Origin: Bacillota bacterium | GTDB lineage: Bacteria > Bacillota > Limnochordia > Darwinibacteriales > Darwinibacteriaceae | Assembly (NCBI GenBank): GCA_012840725.1 | Contig: DURQ01000041.1 | Coordinates: 1-64,000, forward strand | DNA: 64,000 nt | Reading direction: 5' to 3' | Part shown: positions 34,890-41,946 of the stretch, one piece after another | Position numbering within the stretch: the first letter of the stretch is position 1 | How the letters are laid out: the number at the start of each line of letters is the position of its first letter | Made by a program: the position numbers and the translations under genes | The notes under the pieces: generated by a model | Databases searched by the model: none | What the model saw: the letters and a program-made list of their open reading frames with translations, nothing else | What the model was told of the DNA's origin: nothing

Positions 34890-36764
34890 TCAAGCGCCCT
34901 GGGCGATGGCGTGCACCGGGCACTTGGCAGCGCACGCGCCGCAGACCAAGCAGCTTCCAGCATCGATGTGGTGAGGCTGGCGCCGCTCGCCGCTGACCGC
35001 GCCCGCGGGGCAGACCCTTACGCAAAGCCCGCAGCCTATGCAGACAGCAGCGTTGATCTGGTAAGGTGCGCTCGTGCCTGCGCAGACATTCGCCGGGCAG
35101 CGCTTGTCCCTAATGTGGGCTTCGTACTCATCCCGGAAGTACTGGAGGGTGCTGAGAACGGGGTTCGGAGCGGAACCGCCCAGCTGGCAGAGGGAGGTGT
35201 CCCTGATGTGGCAGGCGAGCTCCTCCAAAAGTTCGAGATCGCCATCCTTGCCATCGCCCGAGCAGATCCTGTCCAGGATCTCCAGCATGCGCTTGGTGCC
35301 CTCACGGCAGGGGGTGCACTTGCCGCAGGATTCGTTTTGGGTGAATTTCAGGAAAAAGCGGGCCACATCGACCATGCAGGTGTTCTGGTCCATGACCACC
35401 ATACCGCCGGAACCCATCATCGCCCCGACTTCCCGCAGAGACTCGTAGTCGATGGGAAGATCGAGGAGTTCAGCGGGGATACAGCCGCCCGAGGGGCCGC
35501 CGATCTGCACCGCTTTCAGCTGAGCACCCGCAGGGAGTCCGCCGCCGATGTCGTAAATGACTTCCCGCAGCGACATGCCCATGGGAACTTCCACGAGGCC
35601 GGTGTGGGCGATCTTGCCGGTGAGGGCAAAGACTTTCGTACCCTTGCTCCCCTCGGTGCCGATGCCCGCAAACCACTCGGCTCCGCGGTCTATGATTTCA
35701 GCCACGTTGGCGAAGGTCTCTACATTGTTGATGTTGGTGGGTTTGCCCCAGAGGCCGGAAACGGAGGGGAAGGGAGGCTTGGGCCGGGGCATGCCCCGCC
35801 GGCCTTCGATGGAAGCCATAAGCGCAGTCTCTTCGCCGCAGACGAAGGCGCCCGCTCCCTTTTTGATGTGGAGATCGAAGCTGAAGCCGCTTCCAAAAAG
35901 GTTCTCCCCCAAAAGGCCCTGCTCCCGCGCCTGCTTGAGGGCGATCTCAAGGCGCTTAATAGCCAGGGGATACTCGGCTCTGACGTAGATATACCCTTCA
36001 TCGGCCCCGATAGCATAGGCGCCGATGATCATGCCTTCGATAACCCGGTGAGGATCGCCCTCCAGCAGGCTGCGGTCCATGAAGGCACCGGGATCGCCTT
36101 CGTCAGCGTTGCAGACGATGTACTTCTTATCGCTGGGCGTGCGGCTGGTCAGCTCCCATTTGAGGCCGGTTGGGAAGCCGGCACCCCCCCGCCCGCGCAA
36201 GCCGGCCTTCTTGACCTCGGAGATAACCTCTTCCGGGGTCATCTCGGTCAAGGCCTTCGCACAGGCGGCATAGCCGCCGCAGGCGATGTACTCAGTTATG
36301 CTTTCAGGGTCAATACGGCCGCAGTTGGCAAGAGCGATGCGCAGCTGCCTGCCGAAGAAATCCAGTTCATCATAGGTTGGGACTCCTTCCACAAGCGGTT
36401 CGCCATCGGCCATCTGAGCCACAGCCAGCTCTTCCACAACCCTGCCGCCCATCACATGGCTGGCGATGATGCGCGGCACATCCTTCACTGCCACACTGCC
36501 GTAGGTTACCCGCGGCCCGCCGGGCAGCTGCACATCGAGGAGCGGCTCGTACTGGCACATGCCGATACACCCCGTCTGGCATACCTCCACATCGAGCCTG
36601 CGGTTCTCCACTTCCCGCAGTACTGCTTTGAGGATCTCCCTGGCTCCAGCTGCTATCCCGCAGGTCCCCATGCCTATGATGATCCGAGGCTTAGCTCGCT
36701 TTCTTTCAGCCAGCTGCTGGGCAAGGGCCGCCCTCAACTCGTTCAGTTCCTTTGCTGACCTCAT
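34890..36764 (-). CDS. hydB: NuoF-like subunit of bifurcating hydrogenase (HydB/HndC type)
   Basis: A 624-residue flavoprotein. The N-terminal thioredoxin-like [2Fe-2S] domain has CQTGCIGMCQYEP; the FMN/NADH core has GRGGAGFPTGLKW and GAFVCGEETAL; the [4Fe-4S] motif is ESCGKCTPCREGT; and the C-terminus adds two ferredoxin motifs (CIGCGLCVRVCPAG and CLVCGACAAKCPVH), as in HydB/HndC. It takes electrons from NAD(P)H or passes them to NAD(P)+. It overlaps the HydC gene by 4 bases and lies 21 bases before hydA. Confidence 0.95.
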   Translation of the reverse strand: MRSAKELNELRAALAQQLAERKRAKPRIIIGMGTCGIAAGAREILKAVLREVENRRLDVEVCQTGCIGMCQYEPLLDVQLPGGPRVTYGSVAVKDVPRIIASHVMGGRVVEELAVAQMADGEPLVEGVPTYDELDFFGRQLRIALANCGRIDPESITEYIACGGYAACAKALTEMTPEEVISEVKKAGLRGRGGAGFPTGLKWELTSRTPSDKKYIVCNADEGDPGAFMDRSLLEGDPHRVIEGMIIGAYAIGADEGYIYVRAEYPLAIKRLEIALKQAREQGLLGENLFGSGFSFDLHIKKGAGAFVCGEETALMASIEGRRGMPRPKPPFPSVSGLWGKPTNINNVETFANVAEIIDRGAEWFAGIGTEGSKGTKVFALTGKIAHTGLVEVPMGMSLREVIYDIGGGLPAGAQLKAVQIGGPSGGCIPAELLDLPIDYESLREVGAMMGSGGMVVMDQNTCMVDVARFFLKFTQNESCGKCTPCREGTKRMLEILDRICSGDGKDGDLELLEELACHIRDTSLCQLGGSAPNPVLSTLQYFRDEYEAHIRDKRCPANVCAGTSAPYQINAAVCIGCGLCVRVCPAGAVSGERRQPHHIDAGSCLVCGACAAKCPVHAIAQGA

Positions 36765-37282
36765 CCAGCGGCCACCTCCGTATGCACCGGCTGGCGGTAG
36801 CCGTCGAGGATGGACTTGATGTTCTCGGGATTAACCCGTCCGTGGGTGTCGTCGTTGATCATGATCACGGGCGCCAGTCCGCAGGCACCGATGCAGGCCA
36901 CAGTCTCCAGGGTGAACTCCAGATCGGGTGTGGTGCCGCCCGCCTCGATACCAAGGACATTCTGGATGGCCTTAAGCACTTCTCCGCCTCCCCTGACGTG
37001 GCAGGCAGTCCCCGTGCAGACCTTGATCACGTTCCTGCCCCGCGGCCGGAGGTGAAACTGACTGTAGAAAGTGGCGACTCCGTACACCTTCGTGAACGAG
37101 ATGTTCAGGCTCCGGGCGATCTCGCGCATCACCTCAGCGGGCAGGTAGCCGTAGGCTTCCTGGGCATCCTGGAGAATCGGCACAAGGAAGCGTTCTTCCC
37201 TGGCATAGCGGTTCAAAACCTGCTGCAGGGGCTGCAGGTAGGCCTGCATGCTCTGTTTGTCCTGACCACAAATGCATCCCAT
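36761..37282 (-). CDS. hydC: NuoE-like subunit of bifurcating hydrogenase (HydC/HndA type)
   Basis: A 173-residue [2Fe-2S] protein of the 24-kDa (NuoE) family: PAEVMREIARSLNISFTKVY, CTGTACHVRGG and ETVACIGACGLAPV give the four cluster cysteines. The ATG at 37282 follows AAAGGAG with a 9-base gap; the longer open frame includes the untranslated leader. It is the first gene of hydC-hydB-hydA, behind a consensus promoter. Confidence 0.94.
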   Translation of the reverse strand: MGCICGQDKQSMQAYLQPLQQVLNRYAREERFLVPILQDAQEAYGYLPAEVMREIARSLNISFTKVYGVATFYSQFHLRPRGRNVIKVCTGTACHVRGGGEVLKAIQNVLGIEAGGTTPDLEFTLETVACIGACGLAPVIMINDDTHGRVNPENIKSILDGYRQPVHTEVAAG

Positions 37283-37405
37283 GATCCCATCTCCTTTGCA
37301 AATTTCGTAACGTCCAGGCAACAACCATCTTGCTGATCCGGGTAGAAACTCGAGGTCCATTTCTTTCTGCTGGTGAATTTCGTTATTTTTTTCACGAGCA
37401 ACTTC

Positions 37406-37435
37406 ATTATACTAACCCTGCCCAGAGCCTGTCAA
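37406..37435 (-). promoter_or_regulatory. Consensus promoter of the hydrogenase operon
   Basis: On the minus strand TTGACA (37435-37430), 18 bases, then TATAAT (37411-37406): both boxes match the housekeeping consensus exactly. The leader to hydC is about 115 bases and holds a GTGAA/TTCAC inverted repeat just after the -10 box. Confidence 0.88.
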
Positions 37436-37482
37436 TTGATGGTCAGTCAAATTTCCCGCAGATATGTTATGGTTCTATTAGT

Positions 37483-38016
37483 TTACATGCGGTGAGGTGC
37501 GAAATCTTCCGGCAGGAGTTCGTAGTCAATGGATGACTGCAGCTCACCCAGCTGGTCTTTCCAGGAGTCGATCCTGACCCCGGCCTTCCTAAAACCGAGT
37601 TTCTCTTCGTAAACGTGCTGGGCACGGGTGTTCTTCACATTTGTGTCCAGGATTATCCTGGTAAAGCCCAGTTCATCGAAGAGATAGGCGATCAGCATCT
37701 TGAGGAACTTGGTGCCGTAACCCTTTTCCTGATGGTCGAACCGGCAGATCTTGATCCCGATCTCCGCCGTGCCCCCGCCTTTATTGCGGTAGTTCATCTC
37801 ACCTACTGGCACCGAGGCAACCTCCAAGATCAACCTGCGGTGGATGCCGTCTTCGTCCTGTGCCAGCAGCTTGACAACCTCTTCCTCAGTGGTGCCGAGT
37901 CCCAGGGGGAACCCGGCATGCTCCATCACCTTGCCGTCGTTCCACCACTGGCAGAGCAGCCTGGCGTCCCCGACTTCTGCATCTCTGATTACCAGTTCGC
38001 TGTGTTCTAAGCGCAT
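37483..38016 (-). CDS. GNAT family N-acetyltransferase
   Basis: A 177-residue acetyltransferase of the RimJ/RimL or SpeG type. Visible blocks are LVIRDAEVGDARLLCQWWND, the acetyl-CoA region EIGIKICRFDHQEKGYGTKF and FTRIILDTNVKNTRAQHVYE followed by KLGF. The ATG at 38016 has AAGGAGG at 5 bases. Its 3' end lies about 50 bases in front of the hydrogenase promoter, and no terminator is seen between them. Target unknown. Confidence 0.9.
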   Translation of the reverse strand: MRLEHSELVIRDAEVGDARLLCQWWNDGKVMEHAGFPLGLGTTEEEVVKLLAQDEDGIHRRLILEVASVPVGEMNYRNKGGGTAEIGIKICRFDHQEKGYGTKFLKMLIAYLFDELGFTRIILDTNVKNTRAQHVYEEKLGFRKAGVRIDSWKDQLGELQSSIDYELLPEDFAPHRM

Positions 38017-38107
38017 AGCGTCCTCCTTGGGCAGAAGAAACCTGCCTAAATGTGTTTTTGCGTTCCACGCACCTGTTTCCATTTCCTTCTATCCAAGCAG
38101 CAAAAAA

Positions 38108-38131
38108 AGAGCCCAGATTGCACTGAGCTCT
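38108..38131 (-). terminator. Rho-independent terminator after the PAS chemoreceptor-like gene
   Basis: A 9-bp stem (AGAGCCCAG/CTGAGCTCT with one G-U pair) and a 6-base loop are followed on the minus strand by TTTTTTTGC. Confidence 0.9.
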
Positions 38132-38167
38132 ACCTCGTCTTAATCTGTTCGGCCGGTACTGATCGCG

Positions 38168-38974
38168 TCAGCGGCGCTCGTCCGCCTGACTGCGGGTCTT
38201 CCAGACCTCTAGAATTCGAGACACCAGCGTCTCTACTTCGGCGATGGCCGCCCGCACCTGGGCAGCTGCCTGGTTGGAACGATCGGAAAGCTGACCCACC
38301 TCTTCTGCCACAACTTCGAAGCCGCGGCCGAGGTCCCCCAACCGGGCAGCTTCGATGGTGGCGTTGATCGATACCATCTTGGTCTGCTTGGCTATGTAGG
38401 TGATGGAGTTGACCAGTTTGCCGATGTTATCAGGGATCTTGGCCAGTTCGGAGATCATGGCTTCCACCGCGTCTTCCTGCTCCCTGATCTTGGCAGCGGC
38501 CTCCGCGTTTTCCTGTTCCAGCTGTTTTTCCACAGTGATGTCCTGGCCGAAGCCCACCAGGCCGATAACCTGCCCGCTGTCGTCACGGATGGGCAGTTTG
38601 GAGGTGCGCAGCCACCTCTGCCGGCCGGTTGCCTTTTCAATCAGGAGCTCTTCCCGGTCGATAATGGACTTGCCCTGCTGCAGCACGGCACAGTCATCGC
38701 GCCAAAACTGCTCGGCGATGTGCCTTGGAAAGAGATCGAAGTCGGTTTTGCCCAACACCTGGGATTCGTCTCTGATCCCCTGGTTGTCTAGATCCACAGG
38801 GTTGGTAAGAAGCTTCCTGCCTTCAAGGTCTTTGGCGTAGACGGCGATCTTGAGATTATCTTTGACCGCCCGCAGCAGGCGCCTCTCCCAGTTGAGCTGT
38901 TCCTCAAGCTCCCGGATGCGCTCTCTGGCGGCCTGCAGGTCCAGTTCGTCCAACTGATCCAGGTGGTTGCTCAT
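38168..38974 (-). CDS. Soluble PAS-domain methyl-accepting protein, short
   Basis: A 268-residue cytoplasmic protein without membrane segments. An N-terminal coiled coil (ARERIRELEEQLNWERRL) leads to a PAS domain (about 40-155; VLGKTDFDLFPRHIAEQFW, GLVGFGQDITVEKQLEQE), then a shortened signalling hairpin (TKMVSINATIEAARLGDLG, FEVVAEEVGQLSDRSNQAAA). The signalling arm is only about 100 residues, much shorter than in full receptors. It may sense an internal redox or small-molecule signal and feed the chemotaxis kinase. It lies beside the c-di-GMP-controlled gene, which fits a link to motility. Confidence 0.88.
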   Translation of the reverse strand: MSNHLDQLDELDLQAARERIRELEEQLNWERRLLRAVKDNLKIAVYAKDLEGRKLLTNPVDLDNQGIRDESQVLGKTDFDLFPRHIAEQFWRDDCAVLQQGKSIIDREELLIEKATGRQRWLRTSKLPIRDDSGQVIGLVGFGQDITVEKQLEQENAEAAAKIREQEDAVEAMISELAKIPDNIGKLVNSITYIAKQTKMVSINATIEAARLGDLGRGFEVVAEEVGQLSDRSNQAAAQVRAAIAEVETLVSRILEVWKTRSQADERR

Positions 38975-39069
38975 GGCCTCTTCCCCCCGTGGTATATCAC
39001 CGCTGTTTTTTTACCAGATCTTTTCGTCCTTTGAACGCCAAATCCCTTTCTTTTCATGTGATTTTTCCA

Positions 39070-40956
39070 TCATGCTGGAGGCACTGCCTCTCGCCGGGAC
39101 TGGTAGTGCCTGCTGTGCAGTTCGCCATCGCTCGCGTAAAACAGCCTGTTGGCACAATCTGTACCGATGGTCCCCTGCACAGAGCCGATCCGCAGCCGCA
39201 CTCCGGAGCAGAACCGGCGAGCCGCGATCACCCCTCCGTCGCACACCGTTAGAGACGGCGCTCCCATGCCAGTGGAACCCACCACCTGGGCATAAATGGA
39301 GGAACCGGTATAGGAGCCGCTGCGGCACTGCCCGCCCAATTCCAAAGTCTTCCCGGCAGTGATCTCGCAGTCGTAGATCAGCAGACCTGCCACCGTAACA
39401 TTACCGGTAGCCTCGATCTTAGCGTTCTGACAGTAGTGCACCACGACATCTGCTGCCGCGTCAACGTGCTCCTCCAGTTGACTGGCAAGGGTGCGCAGCT
39501 GCAGCCGGTAACGGGCGACCTCTTCAGAGCAGGCGATCTCCAGAGGGGCTGCACCTAGAAACCTTTCAGCGATATACTTCAAAGCCGCGGACGACTTGGC
39601 AAGCTCTTCTGCACCGGGATCCAGGTCGCCGCTCAGCAGCTCGTGCAGCTGACCAAAGTGTTTCGGGATCTGGGGCAGGCGGGTCTCCAGCAGGACTTTG
39701 ATCAGGTAGCCGTCGCCGCGCCAGCCAAAGGAGTTCCCGCTCCCAGCAAGATGTTCCCGGAGCTGATAAAAAGCAAAAAGAAGCTGATCCAGATCACGGT
39801 CCAGCCAGCTCAAGAGCTTGACGGCCTTTGCAAGTCCTGGCTGATTGATGCCGGCGATCACAGAGCCTCCGATCAGCTTGCCAGCGATGGTCACTCCCCC
39901 ATCGGCGATAATAGTCGCATGGTAAGCGCTGCCGTACACATCAACCCCGCCGCCAGCCCTAACGGTCAGAGATTCTTCCACATCGCCCATGATCAACACA
40001 TCGCCTTTGAAATCGACGTTCCCCGAAGCTACCGTCACATTCCCGCCGATCACGAGCTGAGTGTTGACCTGCAGCACCCCCCGCTGGAAAGTGGGCCTTC
40101 CGGTCACTTCGGCGACGGCGATCCGCCCGTCCTTGATCAACTTCACACCGGGCCCTGCCGTGAACTGCACCGGGCGCGGCAGCCGGGGCGGAACCTCGCG
40201 GCCGAAGACATCTTTCCCGGGCTTGCCCGGTTCAGAAGGATGGAGTACGGCCAAGACTTCGCCGGCATTCACAGCGTTATAGGTGCCTCGGTCCAAAATG
40301 TCTACCCGGTCGCCCTCCTTCTCACTGGGGACCCGGGGCTTGAGGTCACAGACCAGTTCCACACGACCGTCCACTGGAGGAACGGGCGCGACGCCCCGGG
40401 CGATCACCACATCGGCATCGCGGCATTCACTGCAGGCCTGCAGGAGCAGGTCAGTCTCGACTGTCTCAGGTTGAACACCCATTTCCTGCAGCTTGGCCAA
40501 GACCAACGCGGGATCGATCGGCTTAGGCGGCACGTCTGCAGCCGGAACCGCTTTGAGCACCAGCCGCTGCTGAAACTCCTCATCCCGCAGCTTGTACACC
40601 GTCCCGAAACGAAAGCGCGTTTTCAAGGTCACCTTCATCCTGTCCCGGGAAACGATCAGCTCAAACTTGCTCTGCGGCGGCTCGTGCTGGAGCGCGATGG
40701 AAAAGCCCTCCAGGCTCTCCACAATTGTCGGCCCTGTGACCAGCTTGTCCCCCTGGCGCAGGCTCAGGTGAGGACCAGGTACAATCACCGGCCAGGCGCC
40801 TCGCCCCTGCGGCTCTTCCATGCGCAGCTGCCCGCAGACGACGGCAAGCCTTCCCTCCCGGTCGATCTGATCGGCTTCTACTACATTTTCGGTTATTTTT
40901 TCTAATTCTTTCGACGATTCCGCGCCCAAATTGGACAACGATACTCCGTTTGTCAT
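39070..40956 (-). CDS. FapA/DUF342 domain protein
   Basis: A 628-residue protein of the DUF342 (FapA) group. The central part (about residues 190-430) shows the right-handed beta-helix character of the family, with runs such as GGNVTVASGNVDFKGDVLIM and ADGGVTIAGKLIGGSVIAG. The N-terminal 150 residues contain a second small domain, and the long helical segment (430-540) precedes a last beta-helix piece (IEATGNVTVAGLLIYDCEIT). DUF342 proteins are often encoded near motility or cell-surface genes; function is unsettled. The ATG at 40956 follows GGGGGG. The c-di-GMP riboswitch and terminator in front control it. Confidence 0.88.
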   Translation of the reverse strand: MTNGVSLSNLGAESSKELEKITENVVEADQIDREGRLAVVCGQLRMEEPQGRGAWPVIVPGPHLSLRQGDKLVTGPTIVESLEGFSIALQHEPPQSKFELIVSRDRMKVTLKTRFRFGTVYKLRDEEFQQRLVLKAVPAADVPPKPIDPALVLAKLQEMGVQPETVETDLLLQACSECRDADVVIARGVAPVPPVDGRVELVCDLKPRVPSEKEGDRVDILDRGTYNAVNAGEVLAVLHPSEPGKPGKDVFGREVPPRLPRPVQFTAGPGVKLIKDGRIAVAEVTGRPTFQRGVLQVNTQLVIGGNVTVASGNVDFKGDVLIMGDVEESLTVRAGGGVDVYGSAYHATIIADGGVTIAGKLIGGSVIAGINQPGLAKAVKLLSWLDRDLDQLLFAFYQLREHLAGSGNSFGWRGDGYLIKVLLETRLPQIPKHFGQLHELLSGDLDPGAEELAKSSAALKYIAERFLGAAPLEIACSEEVARYRLQLRTLASQLEEHVDAAADVVVHYCQNAKIEATGNVTVAGLLIYDCEITAGKTLELGGQCRSGSYTGSSIYAQVVGSTGMGAPSLTVCDGGVIAARRFCSGVRLRIGSVQGTIGTDCANRLFYASDGELHSRHYQSRREAVPPA

Positions 40957-40983
40957 TCCCAACCCCCCTAGGCATAAAAAAAC

Positions 40984-41009
40984 GCTTCCCAACCAGGCAG
41001 TTAGGAAGC
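40984..41009 (-). terminator. Riboswitch expression-platform terminator
   Basis: GCTTCC.AAC pairs with GTT.GGAAGC around a short loop, followed on the minus strand by GTTTTTTT. It stands between the aptamer and the DUF342 gene, so it is an intrinsic terminator that the aptamer can open or close. Confidence 0.9.
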
Positions 41010-41105
41010 ATTCGAAACCGCAACTGGCTGGCATACACGTAACGTGCTTAGCCCCTCTAGCTTTGCGTCCCATGATTTCTCATGGTTTGCCAAATATTCA
41101 CTTCC
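41010..41105 (-). promoter_or_regulatory. Cyclic di-GMP-I (GEMM-I) riboswitch aptamer
   Basis: On the minus strand the sequence runs TTTGGCAAACC, then a perfect CCATGA-GAAA-TCATGG hairpin with a GNRA loop, then GGGACGCAAAGC, then a second arm with a CACG/CGTG tip, ending at GCCAGCCAGTTGCGG. The order AAACC, GNRA hairpin, GGACGCAAAGC, second hairpin is the class I c-di-GMP aptamer. It is followed at once by an intrinsic terminator and the DUF342 gene. Confidence 0.92.
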
Positions 41106-41299
41106 TCCAGTCAAACCAAGGGCAAAAAACGACCCGCGCCATCCCTTCAGTCCGTAACCGTGGTCGAAACGCGGTTGTGAATAGTGGTGCAATGCGCATT
41201 ACGAAAAACGTCGAACGGTTCAGTCGCCTGCACTATAACGCTTGCATGTTGCGTTATTATCAACCATGCGTAAAGTGTCTGTAAATGCCCGGCGGCTTT
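41106..41299 (-). other. Long leader upstream of the c-di-GMP riboswitch, with promoter
   Basis: A promoter is visible on the minus strand: TTTACA (41285-41280), 18 bases, GATAAT (41261-41256). This places about 140 bases of transcript in front of the aptamer. In it are an AACGC/GCGTT hairpin and, just before the aptamer, a CGACC/GGTCG pairing followed by TTTTTT that resembles a weak terminator. No coding frame or second known aptamer was recognised. Confidence 0.45.
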
Positions 41300-41665
41300 T
41301 CAAAGGCGGCTGCCGCAGTAGGGACAGTAGCTGAAGGAGCTGTGCAGCTGCGCGCCGCAGCTGGGGCAGGAGTTCCCAACTGGTTCGCTGCACTTGACAT
41401 CAGCTGAAGTGATGGTCACGGCCTGCCCCTGCTCGATGCGCTGACCCACTTCTTCCCGCAGCGCGCAGATCCTCCGGCAGCAGCGGGTGCGCAGGAAGTA
41501 GCGCTTATTCCACTTCCAGACCGGGATGAAGAAGATGTGGAAGTAATTGTACACCCGCAGCACCTCGTAGCGGTCATAGGCCCCGCAGAGGGGGCAGGTC
41601 ACGGCCTGCTCCGTTCTGATCGTTTCTTCTTTGTCCTGCACTCCAAAGATCCCGATAAAAAACAT
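41300..41665 (-). CDS. Zinc-ribbon domain protein
   Basis: A 121-residue protein with two zinc-binding parts: an N-terminal VTCPLCGAYDRYEV knuckle with a partner CC pair (RTRCCRRIC), and a C-terminal ribbon SCPSCGAQLHSSFSYCPYCG. Between them is an aromatic, hydrophobic segment (YNYFHIFFIPVWKWNKRYFL) that recalls small zinc-ribbon proteins anchored at the membrane. The ATG at 41665 is the only clear start. Function unknown. Confidence 0.8.
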   Translation of the reverse strand: MFFIGIFGVQDKEETIRTEQAVTCPLCGAYDRYEVLRVYNYFHIFFIPVWKWNKRYFLRTRCCRRICALREEVGQRIEQGQAVTITSADVKCSEPVGNSCPSCGAQLHSSFSYCPYCGSRL

Positions 41666-41756
41666 CGCTCATCCACCCCGATCAATTGTACACCAGCTCC
41701 TGAGGAGGCTCAACCTGATGAAGCGCAAAAAGCGGACCCAACAGGGCCCGCGCAGA

Positions 41757-41895
41757 AGGACGGACAGGGCAGTCAGAGCACTCTGCATGGAAACACTCAT
41801 GAGTGGTCTTGCACTCCTGCCGAGTCCGTCCTGACCCTATTTTGCTCCGCACACGCCCCGCCTATACTGGTAAGTTGTGCCAGAATGTCCGTCCT
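41757..41895 (+). promoter_or_regulatory. Structured leader with alternative pairings upstream of the CapA-like gene
   Basis: AGGACGGAC (41757-41765) can pair with GTCCGTCCT at 41824-41832, supported by an inner GGCAG/CTGCC. It can also pair with TGTCCGTCCT at 41886-41895 (10 bases). The two pairings exclude each other. A -10-like TATACA occurs near 41922, close to the CapA-like start. Confidence 0.35.
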
Positions 41896-41946
41896 GCCGC
41901 ATGCCCGCAGCAGGGGATCAGTATACATTAGCGGGAGGCGGTTACT

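Noticed and set aside
34755-36758. Plus-strand open frame of 667 codons
   Set aside because: It mirrors the NuoF-like gene exactly; codon bias of GC-rich genes keeps the opposite frame open.
39643-40905. Plus-strand open frame of 420 codons
   Set aside because: Antisense to the DUF342 gene, without a start site or motif.
41718-41834. Small frame of 38 codons (MKRKKRTQQGPRRR start) after GAGGAGG
   Set aside because: The composition is basic and low complexity and it lies in a region with strong RNA pairing; I treat the region as a leader rather than a gene.
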